The notes under the pieces are model-generated. The model ran no database searches. It was given only the letters and a program-made list of their open reading frames with translations, and was not told the origin of the DNA. A stretch of DNA of 64,000 bases, from the NCBI GenBank assembly GCA_045640165.1, contig JAZUEK010000081.1, positions 1-64,000 of the forward strand, in the 5' to 3' direction. How positions within the stretch are numbered: position 1 is the stretch's first letter; each line of letters starts with the position of its first letter. Shown here in pieces: positions 19,201-25,133 of the stretch. The position numbers were made by a program, and so were the translations under genes. Origin of the DNA: RGIG426 sp045640165. GTDB lineage: Bacteria > Bacillota > Clostridia > Oscillospirales > Acutalibacteraceae.

Positions 19201-21735
19201 GCCCTCGCTGTCGGTACCCTGCCAGTAGTAGAACTCCACGCCCGTGCCCACGTCGGAAGCGGCAAGCGCCACCACGTTCACGGTATGACCGGCAGCGGCT
19301 TGCGCACCGGATTTCACCGTACCGTTCGTGATGTTCACGGTGTAGGTTTGCTCTTTATAGGTAGCCTCGATCGTGGTATTCTCCGCCAACGCGGTGAAGG
19401 TCACGGTCGTGTTGCTGCTATCCGTCAATTTCAGGCTTCCCGTGCTGACGACCCACTTGTCAAAGAGGAAACCTTCCGCCGGCGCATCCGCGGACAACGT
19501 AATCTCGTCGTCCACGTGCATCGTGTAGGCGTAACCGCCCGGCACGGCAGAACCGGTCTTATTCGCCTCACCGTTCAGAACGGTCAAGGTGTAATCGGTG
19601 TAGGAATACTCGGCAGTAAACTCAACGTTGCCTGCCGGCATCGTGAAGCTGGCGTTCGCCAGCGTATCGTCCGTCAAGGTGACGTTGCCGCTGTTGCACA
19701 CCCATTTCACAAAGTTTTTACCGGTCTTCGGCGCCGCCGTCAACGTCACGGTATCGTTGTAGTTCGTCTCCGCTTTGTTGGCTTGGCCGCCATTGACGGT
19801 AATAGTATATTTCTCGTCCGTGTAAACCGCTTTAAACGCCACGTCCTTCGCCGGCATGGTAAAGGTCGCAATCGGACTGGTCAGGCTGGAAAGCTCCACG
19901 CCCTCCGTCTTGACTTCCCACTCTTTAAAGACCTTGCCGGTCTCCGGCTCGTTCGCCGTAATGGTCACGAGCACGTTCTCGTTGGCGCGACCATTCGCGC
20001 GGTCGGACGTACCGCCGTCCACCGCAACGACGTAACCGTCTTTACGGGTAACGACTTCGATCGTCACGTCGCCTTCCGGCATCACAAAGGTAGTCTCGGT
20101 CGCCGTAGCATCCGCGATTTCCACATTGTCGCCCACCGTCACGTTCCAATGGTCGAACACAAACGGGGACGCGATTTCGTTCGCGGTAATGGTGATGGTC
20201 TCGCCGCCCTTGGCAGCCGCTTTACCGGCAACACCGCCCTTGATCTCGATGTTATACACGTTCGCATCGAAGTTGGCAGTCACAGTAACGTTCTTCGCCG
20301 GCATCACGAACTTGCCGTTCGCCGGAACGGTCACGTCATCGGAAGTCCATCCCGTAAAGGTGAAGCCGGTCTTAGTGCCCGGCGTCAAGGTGATCTCGTC
20401 GCCGAAGTGGGCGGAGGTCACGTTCGCCGTGCCGTCGATGACCGTGATCGTGTAGTCGTTCGCCGTATAGGTGGCGGTGACTTTCACGCTGTCGCCCGGC
20501 ATCACAAACGTGGTCTGTTTATTGTCTTTGTTATCGAAGGTCACACCGGTACCCGTCCACTCTTTGAAGGTATAGCCCTCTTTATCGTCGGCGGTAATGG
20601 TGATGGTGTCACCCACGTGAACCGTACCGGACGGGCTGGACGTACCGCCCTCCACCGTCACGGTCAAGTCTTTCTTCGCATAGGTTGCGGAAATGACCAC
20701 CGGTTTCTCCGGCATCACAAACGTGGTGTTCGGGTTGGTCGCATCCGCAAACTCCAGACCGTCGCACACCCATTTGTCGAACACGTAGCCGGGAGCCGGC
20801 GCGTTCGCCGCGAGGTTCACGGTCGAACCGATATTCGCCACCGTCGAGGCCTGACCGTTCGCGGTACCGTTTTCAACAGTCACCTGATAACGGCCGAGTT
20901 TGTAGGTCGCCTCAACAACGACGTTGGCTTGACCCATCACAAAGGTGGTCTGTTTCGCCGTCGCGTCCGCAACAGTCACGCCGCCCTCTTTGACTTCCCA
21001 TTTGTCAAAGAGGTAGCCGTCCGCCGCATCATCCGCCGTCAAGACCACGGTCTCGCCTGCCTCCGCCTGCGCTTTATCCGCAGAACCCAGCGTCACCGAC
21101 ACGGTGTAATACACCGGTTGCGGCTCGGTCGGCACGGTGGTCGGCACCGTCGTCGTGGTCGTCGTCGCCTCCGTCGTGGTGGTCGTCGTCGGCTCGGTCG
21201 TAGTCGTCGTGGACTCGGTCGTAGTCGTCGTCGGCATCATCGTCGTGGTCGTCGTTGCCTCCGTCGTAGTCGTCGTCACGACCGGCATCGTCCAAATCGG
21301 ACGAGTCGTTGTCGGTGCAGACGTCGGTACGGTCGTCGGCTCGGTCGACGGCGTAGGCGGATGGCATTGGTGCGGCGCCAACGTAGCCGGAAGTTCGGCG
21401 ATGTATTTACGAAGCACCAACACGTCTTTCATGTTGATGACGTCGTCGCCGTTGGCATCGGCGCGCACCGTGCGACCACCGAGGCTGAGCGTGCGCTCAT
21501 CCACACAATCGGTGTGGTCGGCAAACGCCTCCTCCATGGATTTCAGCTCTGCGATATAATACCGCAAAGCCAGCACGTCTTTCATGTTGATTAGCGTATC
21601 GCCGTTGGTATCGCCCGGCACCTGCAGTTGTTGCGTTCCGGAGGGGGTTTCTCCCTCTGCCAACGCAAACACAGGACACGAGGTCAACATCAAGGCGAGA
21701 GCTAACACGAAACTGAGTATACGCTTGTGGGTCAT
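7213..21735 (-). CDS. Giant secreted protein: dockerin, about 55 B-repeats, metallophosphoesterase
   Basis: ATG at 21735 behind a GAGGAG site; 4840 residues in one uninterrupted frame. Signal peptide 1 to about 27. Two dockerin F-hands at about 40-60 and 91-110 (GDTNGDTLINMKDVL, ADANGDDVINMKDVL). Thr-rich linker at 126-206 with long Thr runs. Then about 55 tandem divergent InlB B-repeats (about 207-4190, about 72 residues each), each ending FxMPxxxVxVxAxY. A Ser/Thr linker and beta-rich module follow (to about 4340), then a second linker, then a purple-acid-phosphatase-like domain to the end. Catalytic motifs are MSDSQ, GGDFSDAG, GNHD, YFHRP and QAHVH. There is no LPXTG motif or C-terminal membrane segment, so attachment must be through the N-terminal dockerin or non-covalent. 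B-repeats of this type are common in surface adhesins. Here they probably hold the enzyme far from the cell wall (inference). The closest relative in view is the 734-residue protein at 4901-7105, which has the same ends without the stalk. Confidence 0.93.
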   Translation of the reverse strand: MTHKRILSFVLALALMLTSCPVFALAEGETPSGTQQLQVPGDTNGDTLINMKDVLALRYYIAELKSMEEAFADHTDCVDERTLSLGGRTVRADANGDDVINMKDVLVLRKYIAELPATLAPHQCHPPTPSTEPTTVPTSAPTTTRPIWTMPVVTTTTTEATTTTTMMPTTTTTESTTTTTEPTTTTTTEATTTTTTVPTTVPTEPQPVYYTVSVTLGSADKAQAEAGETVVLTADDAADGYLFDKWEVKEGGVTVADATAKQTTFVMGQANVVVEATYKLGRYQVTVENGTANGQASTVANIGSTVNLAANAPAPGYVFDKWVCDGLEFADATNPNTTFVMPEKPVVISATYAKKDLTVTVEGGTSSPSGTVHVGDTITITADDKEGYTFKEWTGTGVTFDNKDNKQTTFVMPGDSVKVTATYTANDYTITVIDGTANVTSAHFGDEITLTPGTKTGFTFTGWTSDDVTVPANGKFVMPAKNVTVTANFDANVYNIEIKGGVAGKAAAKGGETITITANEIASPFVFDHWNVTVGDNVEIADATATETTFVMPEGDVTIEVVTRKDGYVVAVDGGTSDRANGRANENVLVTITANEPETGKVFKEWEVKTEGVELSSLTSPIATFTMPAKDVAFKAVYTDEKYTITVNGGQANKAETNYNDTVTLTAAPKTGKNFVKWVCNSGNVTLTDDTLANASFTMPAGNVEFTAEYSYTDYTLTVLNGEANKTGSAVPGGYAYTMHVDDEITLSADAPAEGFLFDKWVVSTGSLKLTDSSNTTVTFTALAENTTIEATYKEQTYTVNITNGTVKSGAQAAAGHTVNVVALAASDVGTGVEFYYWQGTDSEGNDLVFADATSEDTTFTMPKGGADVTAVFGPKRYAIGVNYALTSVSCEGIDVPMYNRGGEMLAPAGTKVTITADKIPAGTHFTGWFVKNGAITDLDTTKSPATFTMPNSDVAIDTYYENTKFNVSVTGGHASRDWAYKDEQLSLTADVPEGKTFMGWTGNVTFADSTATHTTFTMGTEDAVIVANYDAILYPVTVVGGSAENASYEAGATVTITAGEPEAGYMFTGWTTSDGVTFLNANATVTTFTMPTKPVTVTATYDLIPPETFAISVDGGSATPTAASKDSTVTIVAGAAQPGYVFDKWTTTTDGVTFADETSATTTFTMPEGEVSIKANYKKDDLGLTVTNGSATVGGAAATTAQINDVVTITADVAATGYEFDKWEVKEGGVSLADATNPTTTFTMGSAAVKVEASYKIKKYTVTVVGGTLKNSTDTTAQFQAGTPVGLQANEPAAEKVFDKWVVADDVVTLNDPTSMGGATFTMPNSNVTVTATYKDKTYNVAVTDGTSDATDGKAVKGATVTVSAEDRSAIGQAFNAWEVNGVTGVDTTASSITFTMPGNDVSFRAYYTTLQFDVVVDGGTANKAKAAYGETVQITAADKEGYTFSGWTGNVTFADSTAKTTTITMPAGEVDVKANYTAIDYTLTLTKCAADPVKTVYHIGDEVTLTADAPETGKVFDSWTITPNTVVITGNKFTMPASNVTVEAVYKNAAFTVTVNSGSATPAGGAYGDTISITAAAPATGMVFDKWTTEDGVSFANAASATTTFTLPAKNVTVTATYKKADYTVSVLNGTATPATAQMGDTVQLKANAAADAGMEFDKWVVKTAGVTVALGDETATQTSFTMPAANVEIEATYKYIPFTVTVENGSAKVNGAAATTAKTTDTVTITANDPQDGWQFAGWISDDDVTFADATKAETTFDMIADNVTVSATYSKIDYAISVTGGSANKTTANVGDEITLTVDDTAIPAGRTFDSWKVNGEEIPGNKFTMPAGTVTVTPVYGYKDLTVTGGDNVTVSPTGNVKVGDTITVTANVPDGYTFKEWAGEGVDFANKTATETTFTMPGNSVTVTAVLEAIDYALNITNGTAKVNGVTVTVANVGDVVTIVANVPDTGKAFSAWTNVTAGVTLDNANDSTTTFTMPAKDVAATATYTSVAYTVTVNGDGNGNGRANPAGGNFGDEITLIAEPNDGYELDTWSSDDVTIVNGKFTMPAKNVTVTATYKKANLALNITDGSAKVGGVSATTAKLGDTVTITANTAPEGYEFDKWTSDDVTFTDATQAETTFTMPTKPVTVKANYKKSDFDVTVTGGTAKVGDGTAAATVKAQIGDTVTLIEGTAPEGKKFQNWKVNGSAISGDTFTMTAANTTVEAVYVNEDYALTVTNGAAKVGGVAAATAQMGDTVTVTANAPETGYVFDKWTTTDGVSFANATSAETTFTMPAKAVTVVATYKKDTYTITVTNGTAGSATAQMGDRVTISADAPQAGYAFDKWTGEGVTFANAASADTNFTMPAGNVAVTATYKKIDYTVTVNGGTATKTTANVGDEITLTAGAAPTGKQFTSWTVNKGGVTVSNNKFTMGAADVEVTAEYGWIDVTVTVTGGTASDGTNSGASITTHYGTTVSLTPAAAATGKVFDYWNVTAGGVTVTDNAFKMGTTSVTVEAVYADVDYTVTVENGSASPASANYNDTITVTANAAQAGYVFDKWTSADGVTFANATSSETTFSMPAKNVKVTATYKKADLAVTVENGTTENANAQLGDTVTIKANAAPEGYVFDKWTSSDVTFANATSAETTFVMPAKAVKVTATYKKVDYTVGVTGGAASKTTANIGDEITLTVTEKAGYTFTGWAMTPNTVTVTNNKFTMPASNVTAVAQFTAIDYTVTVEGGTANKSTANVGDEITLTADTKEGYTFSGWTSEQVTVSGNKFTMPASSVTVTANYTAIDYTVTVEGGTANKSTANVGDEITLTAATKEGYTFSGWTSDDVTVSGNKFTMPAKNVAVKANYTANGYTVTVTGGTASKTVANIGDTITLTAETREGYLFTGWSSSDVTISGNSFTMPASNVAITGNYTAIDYDVTVTGGTASKTKANIGDEITLTPDDKEGYTFTGWTGNVTVTDNKFTMPASSVTLTAQYTANDYTVAVTGGTASKTTANIGDEITLTPADKEGYTFTGWTMTPNTVTVTGGKFTMPASNVTAVANYTAIDYTVSVTGGTASKTKANIGDEITLTPAEKAGYTFTGWTMTPNTVTVSGGKFTMPASNVTAKANYEAIGYTLTLTDATASPAKETYNVGDVITVTPATKAGYTFSGWTGNVTVTDNKFTMPAGNATVTANFTANDYTVNVVKGTASVNGGTAAASVTAHVGDTVTLTANTITGQTFTGWTCADVEIVNNTFTMPAKSITVTANYSTDTFTVTVTGGTAKVGSGSATAQVSAAFGDGITLIPETREGYTFTGWTTSDVTLDGNTFSMPAKNVAVTANFEAIDYTITVTDGTASKTTANVGDTITLTAATKAGYTFTGWSSSDVTVSGNSFTMPAKNVAVKANYQAVDYTVTVTGGTASKATANVGDVITLTPTVPEGKVFSKWTVKEGGVTVTGNTFTMGTANVVIEAEFTDADYTVTVNSGSASPAGGSMGSTITVTANTPEAGYTFDKWIVNEGTVSLANANAASTTFTMPAENVELTATYKLADFTVTALNGTATPSTASMGDTIQLTADAPADGYAFDKWVVKTEGVTLADETAENTSFTMPAKNVEVEATYKIATYTITANKGQSNVTEAKPGETIQLTADMPDTGKQFDKWTVQAGGVNIADIYSEITTFTMPAADVEVTATYKDAEYTIDVTDGTTTKTKATAGTSVTVTANAPETGMVFDGWIVNGITLSAAQLASASVTFTMPANNVSLIATYAEDLVYTVTVTDGKVNGKASDSIEAGTSVTVVANAPATNYVFDSWTATGVSLTAAQLEASTVTFTMPAANVTLKANYKMNTHTITVHNGQPDVTEALTGATVQLTADIAESGKVFDHWQIDSANVTLSDVNSEIATFTMPAADVEVTAIYATATYTVSVDGGKVNGKLSEKYAAGATVTVVADAAETGLVFDFWHASGVTLANDKAATVTFTMPANNVSLVASFCEPASTKYGVTVTLGTTNKPTAATGETVTITADTAEDGYAFDKWTVISGGVTVANLYAPETTFVMGSAAVEIQATYKLATVEKTITVLNGQADAETADADVVVNLTADVPASGFEFDKWVVKAGGVTVADVYSEITTFTMGTEDVVVEATYKALVYTVYVTDGKANGATNLIAAAGTSVTAVANTPETGYVFDYWYVEGVTVADNTKSTITFTMPAKNVTLIAMFVEAGGGETSTSESSQAESSTPESSTTESSTPSGDTVKLNVNVTEYIGNKYGDTNTSYSFNVPKNQQSTLTVVVVAYQDLNPEDTAKILGFVDLTGATLSGTPSVSTIIDHHYYITYNYTVDVAESDVTVTGTITSPIFEPSTITANGQGGTPGETSTSESSQSGESSAPAGTHLAPDFLLDPDADTVIDRITLAFYDKACTQYGITFHSYEELKDPVVQYVQGNTSNFTGAQSVSASTEKFSDFMAYNYNPTDFSFAVTYDDRNNVTGLMPKTDDYTHKAALPVLNYGQTYSYRVGGENADGDMVYSPIYTFTTRAQNPTDFSFIWMSDSQYTPYQAGIQDRMRNVLQAALAVCPNPAMMLHGGDFSDAGGYMWTYAAEVTGNADFFTKYPLMATTGNHDTSGGSKEIYRLINVDLTSTERETTQSTSDGTYYSYDYGNAHFVALNIGKSAEIDDKQLNWLTTDLAKASGAKWKFVYFHRPIYTAPRGDYKSDTDKQNEMTKMQALATRMTPVLTQYNVDVVIQAHVHMYSRTWPISDDVGTVASGWTPETVDGYEYVKYTGQNLGAPIYTETATAASNGLEDIKRDYDHTETLQDYIAEVADGEGNSFAIYHINGNTLSVDACYVDDTYAKNGGTIHYYDKFGIKKNAS
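9166..21117 (-). repeat. Tandem array of about 55 divergent InlB B-repeat units
   Basis: Counting from the protein, I read 55 consecutive units of roughly 216 bp. Each has the pattern (D/T/A)YTVTV-xGG-xA-...-G-(D/E)-x-(I/V)-T-(L/I)-x-A-...-G-(Y/K)-x-F-x-x-W-...-F-T-M-P. Units about 34-45 are closest to each other. An exact 59-bp DNA match occurs at 13343-13401 and 13538-13596, 195 bp apart. Outer units have diverged much more, consistent with older duplications at the ends and newer ones in the middle. Confidence 0.9.
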
Positions 21736-21756
21736 GTGTATCTCTCCTCACTTTTT

Positions 21757-21777
21757 TGTGGCACATAAAGTGCCACA
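21757..21777 (-). promoter_or_regulatory. Perfect inverted repeat in the 5' leader of the giant gene
   Basis: TGTGGCAC-5 nt-GTGCCACA is an 8-bp perfect inverted repeat. It lies between the predicted transcript start (near 21785) and the ribosome site, followed by A-rich sequence rather than a T tract on the minus strand. It could be a transcript-stabilising 5' hairpin or a repressor operator just downstream of the promoter; the sequence does not decide. Confidence 0.6.
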
Positions 21778-21791
21778 TTACATACAGGAGT

Positions 21792-21820
21792 ATTATAGTA
21801 TATTATAGTGCATTTGTCAA
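21792..21820 (-). promoter_or_regulatory. Consensus sigma-A promoter of the giant gene
   Basis: Minus strand: -35 TTGACA (21815-21820), 17-bp spacer, -10 TATAAT (21792-21797). Both hexamers match the consensus exactly, the strongest promoter seen in the window. Confidence 0.85.
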
Positions 21821-21875
21821 CAAAAAAAGTGACCAAATGTATAATACTTTTTGTGCAAAATCGACGAAAAAGCAT

Positions 21876-21911
21876 AAAAAAACACGGTGCGTTTGCTCGC
21901 ACCGTGTTTTT
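21876..21911 (-). terminator. Intrinsic terminator of trpS
   Basis: Stem ACACGGTGCG / CGCACCGTGT with loop TTTGCT and flanking A/T tracts, about 36 bases after the trpS stop. Confidence 0.87.
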
Positions 21912-21946
21912 ATGATTTTTTCAATTTTTTCGCAAGAATTTTCGTG

Positions 21947-22963
21947 TCAAACTTGCACAAATCCCATCTTTTTCTTCGCTTTGGCTACCGTACGGGACGC
22001 CATCCATTGCGCACGCTCCGCGCCCTGCTTCATCAGGCGCTCTAACTCGCCTTTATCGGCGATATACGTCTTCAGTCGCTCCTGAATGGGTTTCAGTTCG
22101 GCGGCTACCGCTTCGCCCACCGCAACCTTAAAATCGCCATAGCCTTTACCGGCGAACTCCGCCTCAATAGCGGCAAAATCCTTGCCGGTCACAGCGGAAT
22201 AAATTTCCATCAAATTGCAAATGCCGTCTTTCCCCTCCGCATAGCGGACGCAGGCTTCGCTGTCGGTGACAGCACGCTTGAATTTGCGCAAAATGGTGGC
22301 TTCGTCATCCTGCAACGAGATAAAGGCGTTGACGTTTTCATCCGATTTGGACATTTTCTTGGCCGGTTCCTGCAACGAACGCACACGGGCGCACGCCTGC
22401 ATAATGTACGGCTCGGGGATTTTGAACGTGTTGCCGTAAAGCGTGTTAAAGCGCTCGCCGAGCGTCCGGGTCAGTTCCACGTGCTGTTTTTGGTCAGCGC
22501 CGACAGGCACGTAGTCCGCTTGATACAAAAGAATATCCGCCGCCATCAGCGTGGGATACGCAAAAAGTCCCAGGTTGATGTTATCCGCGTGTTTTTGGGA
22601 TTTGTCCTTGAACTGGGTCATACGGGACAGTTCACCGAACGCAGTACAACTCGAAAGCAACCACATCAGTTCGCTGTGCGCCGGCACCTGAGACTGGACA
22701 AACACCACGTTCTTTTCGGGATCAATGCCCAAAGCCAACAACAGCGCAAACGTCTCGTAAATCTGTTTGCGGAACGCCGCCGGCTCTTGCCGCACGGTAA
22801 TCGCGTGCAAATCCGCCACCGCAAACGCACATTCCATATCGTCCTGCAGCGTCACCCAGTTGCGCAGTGCGCCGAGATAGTTGCCGAGCGTCGGAATGCC
22901 GGTCGGCTGAATGCAACTCAGCGCGCGCGGCCGTTTTTCCATAACAGGGGCTTGTTCACTCAT
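21947..22963 (-). CDS. trpS: Tryptophan--tRNA ligase
   Basis: Charges tRNA-Trp with tryptophan using ATP. 338 residues, the usual length for the family. The class I signatures are present: QPTGIPTLGNYLGAL near residue 20 (the HIGH-equivalent, here TLGN) and AKKMSKSDENVN near residue 200. ATG at 22963 follows AAGGAG. It lies 26 bases downstream of the aminotransferase gene and probably ends the lspA-rluD-aminotransferase-trpS operon, followed by the terminator at 21876-21911. No T-box leader is present, since the upstream gap is too short. Confidence 0.96.
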   Translation of the reverse strand: MSEQAPVMEKRPRALSCIQPTGIPTLGNYLGALRNWVTLQDDMECAFAVADLHAITVRQEPAAFRKQIYETFALLLALGIDPEKNVVFVQSQVPAHSELMWLLSSCTAFGELSRMTQFKDKSQKHADNINLGLFAYPTLMAADILLYQADYVPVGADQKQHVELTRTLGERFNTLYGNTFKIPEPYIMQACARVRSLQEPAKKMSKSDENVNAFISLQDDEATILRKFKRAVTDSEACVRYAEGKDGICNLMEIYSAVTGKDFAAIEAEFAGKGYGDFKVAVGEAVAAELKPIQERLKTYIADKGELERLMKQGAERAQWMASRTVAKAKKKMGFVQV

Positions 22964-22989
22964 ATCGAAGTCTCCTTAACCGAGAATTT

Positions 22990-24186
22990 TTATTCACCGA
23001 ACATTTCACGGGCCAACTCGCCGAGGCGCGCCATACCCTCAATCATCTGCTCATCGGTGGGGGTAGAATAGTTAAGACGGATAGAATCGCTCGTCGCGTG
23101 CTCGTCCACCGTAAACGCATTGCCCGGCACAACGGCAACTTTTTTCTCCTGCACCGCACGGGTACAGAACTCTTTCATATTCGCGCCTTCGGGCAGTTTG
23201 CACCACACGAACAAGCCACCCTCCACGGGATAATACTGAATCCCGGTCGGCACCAGTTCTTTTTCGATAAGCGCCATCATCAATTCCGCTTTGCCGCGAT
23301 ACAGCTCACGCAGATACGCGAGGTGAGCATCGAAGTCGCCGGCCATAAATTCGTCGGAAATCATCTGTGCCCAAATGTTGGTGTGCACGTCCTCGCCCTG
23401 CTTGGCAACGGTCATCTTGGCAACAACCTCTTTCGGGCCGACCGCATAACCGACGCGCAGACCCGGCGACAGCACTTTCGAAAAACTGCCGGCATAGGTG
23501 ACGATACCGTCTTTGTCCATCGTTTTGATGGCCGGCAAATCCTCGCCGGCAAAGCGCAAATCACCGTAGGGGTTGTCTTCGAGAATCATCACGCCGTGTT
23601 CTTTCGCGAGAGCATAGAGTTTCTCACGTTTTTCCATCGACATCGTCACGCCGGTCGGGTTTTGGAAGTTCGGAATGGTGTAAATAAACCGCACGTTGTC
23701 GTACTCGTTAAGCGCCGCCTCCAGCGCGGTCATATCCATACCGTCCGCTTCCATCGGGACACCGACAAGTTTGGTGTTCAGCGAACGGAACATATTGAGC
23801 GAGCCGATAAACGACGGATCCTCCGCAATAATCGCGTCGCCGGGGTTGCACAGCGTTTTGGTCATCAAGCTCATCACCTGCTGAGCACCGGCGGTAATCA
23901 GCACGGCATCGTTGTCACTGCCGATACCATAGACCTCTTTCATCCGTTTCGCCACGTTGTTACGAAGCGGCGCGTAACCCTCGGTAATGCTGTACTGCAG
24001 CGCGTCAATCGGGCGATCGCGCAGAATCTTATCCGAGATGTCCGCGACAACGTCCACCGGAAACGCCTCCGGAGACGGGTTGCCGGCGGCGAACGAAATA
24101 ATGTCCGAGCCGGACGCGTATTTCAGAATTTCGCGGATAGCCGACGGGCTCAAATCCCGTAAGCCGTCAGAAAAATGATAGTCCAT
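22990..24186 (-). CDS. PLP-dependent class I/II aminotransferase
   Basis: 398 residues from ATG 24186 (MDYHFSDGLRDL), which follows GAGAGG. An open frame continues upstream but has no ribosome site and would intrude on the rluD-type gene. It resembles the 2-aminoadipate / aromatic aminotransferase group (LysN, AraT-like). Visible are ISFAAGNPSPEAFP near the start, the VLITAGAQQVMSL segment, IPNFQNPTGVTMS, EDNPYGDLRF, and the PLP lysine in AGSFSKVLSPGLRVGY. No GntR-type DNA-binding domain is attached, so it is not a MocR regulator. The amino-acid substrate cannot be read from the sequence. It sits 32 bases after the rluD-type gene and 26 before trpS. Confidence 0.9.
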   Translation of the reverse strand: MDYHFSDGLRDLSPSAIREILKYASGSDIISFAAGNPSPEAFPVDVVADISDKILRDRPIDALQYSITEGYAPLRNNVAKRMKEVYGIGSDNDAVLITAGAQQVMSLMTKTLCNPGDAIIAEDPSFIGSLNMFRSLNTKLVGVPMEADGMDMTALEAALNEYDNVRFIYTIPNFQNPTGVTMSMEKREKLYALAKEHGVMILEDNPYGDLRFAGEDLPAIKTMDKDGIVTYAGSFSKVLSPGLRVGYAVGPKEVVAKMTVAKQGEDVHTNIWAQMISDEFMAGDFDAHLAYLRELYRGKAELMMALIEKELVPTGIQYYPVEGGLFVWCKLPEGANMKEFCTRAVQEKKVAVVPGNAFTVDEHATSDSIRLNYSTPTDEQMIEGMARLGELAREMFGE

Positions 24187-24218
24187 ACTCAAAAACCTCT
24201 CTTTTTGGTCTGTAAAGG

Positions 24219-25133
24219 TTATTCCCTTTCCTTGTATTTTTCCAGCATTGCCGTAAAGTACGACGGCAGTTCGCCGGTCAATTCCATATACTCGCCGGTG
24301 CGCGGATGGTCGAAGCCGAGCGTTTTGGCGTGTAAACACTGGCCCGAAAGTCCGGGAACAGGCGTTGACGAGCCGTACACGGTATCACCCAAAACGGGAT
24401 GGCCGAGATACGCCATATGCACACGAATTTGGTGTGTGCGGCCGGTTTCCAGGCGCACGCGCACGTGGTCGCAACCCTGAAGCCGTTCCAACACCTCGTA
24501 GTGAGACACGGCGTTACGGGAATGTTCCGTCGTCACCGCCATCTTCTTGCGATTCTTCGGATGGCGGCCAATCGGCGCGTCCACCGTGCCTTTTTCTTCT
24601 TTCAAATAGCCGACCACAATCGCCTCGTATACACGTGTAAAGGTGTGTGCCTTTATCTGCGCCGCTAACTTTTGGTGGGCGAAATCGTTCTTCGCAACCA
24701 TCAAAAGTCCGCTTGTATCCTTGTCGATGCGGTGAACAATACCGGGACGCGCCACACCGCCGATACCGGAGAGCGAATCGCCGCAATGCGCCAAAAGCGC
24801 ATTGACGAGCGTGCCGTCCGCGTGACCGGGTGCCGGGTGCACCACCATGCCTTTCGGCTTGTCCACCACGAGCAAATCGTCGTCCTCATAGAGCACGGTA
24901 AGCGGAATCTCCTGCGCCGTCGTTTCGGCAGGCGCGGCATCCGGCACGGTAACGACCACGTCGTCCCCCGTTTGCACAAGATATTTCTTGGTTTGGGGTT
25001 TGCCGTTTACGCTTACAAGTTCGCGTTCAATCCATTTTTGTGCCGTTGCTCTCGTCACCGAGAGGGCTTGTGCTACCGTCTTGTCCAGCCGCTCCCCCGC
25101 TGTTTCCATCGGAGGCAGATGCTTCGTTTCCAC
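24219..25133 (-). CDS. RluA/RluD-family 23S rRNA pseudouridine synthase
   Basis: Isomerises uridines in RNA, most likely 23S rRNA. About 304 residues with an N-terminal S4 RNA-binding domain (RLDKTVAQALSVTRATAQKW) and the catalytic RluA domain. The active Asp is in HRIDKDTSGLLMVAK. RPGIVHR and LETGRTHQIRVHMAYLGHPV are also typical. An ATG at 25139 has almost no space behind AAAAGGGGG. The in-frame GTG at 25133 has proper spacing and is preferred. The start lies inside lspA (overlap of about 107 bp). The exact target position is not predictable. Confidence 0.92.
   Translation of the reverse strand: METKHLPPMETAGERLDKTVAQALSVTRATAQKWIERELVSVNGKPQTKKYLVQTGDDVVVTVPDAAPAETTAQEIPLTVLYEDDDLLVVDKPKGMVVHPAPGHADGTLVNALLAHCGDSLSGIGGVARPGIVHRIDKDTSGLLMVAKNDFAHQKLAAQIKAHTFTRVYEAIVVGYLKEEKGTVDAPIGRHPKNRKKMAVTTEHSRNAVSHYEVLERLQGCDHVRVRLETGRTHQIRVHMAYLGHPVLGDTVYGSSTPVPGLSGQCLHAKTLGFDHPRTGEYMELTGELPSYFTAMLEKYKERE

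Noticed and set aside
9166..21117. Repeats considered as a CRISPR array
   Set aside because: Units are about 216 bp, diverged and in frame with coding; no short identical repeats with unique spacers and no cas genes.
7969..21594. A 13.6-kb open frame on the plus strand opposite the giant gene
   Set aside because: Its codons line up exactly with the sense codons, so it stays open simply because the sense gene avoids TTA, CTA and TCA. The product is repetitive, Arg/His-rich and has no ribosome site or domain.
21757..21777. Hairpin considered as a terminator
   Set aside because: On the minus strand it is followed by an A-rich stretch, not T, and lies inside the leader of the giant gene.
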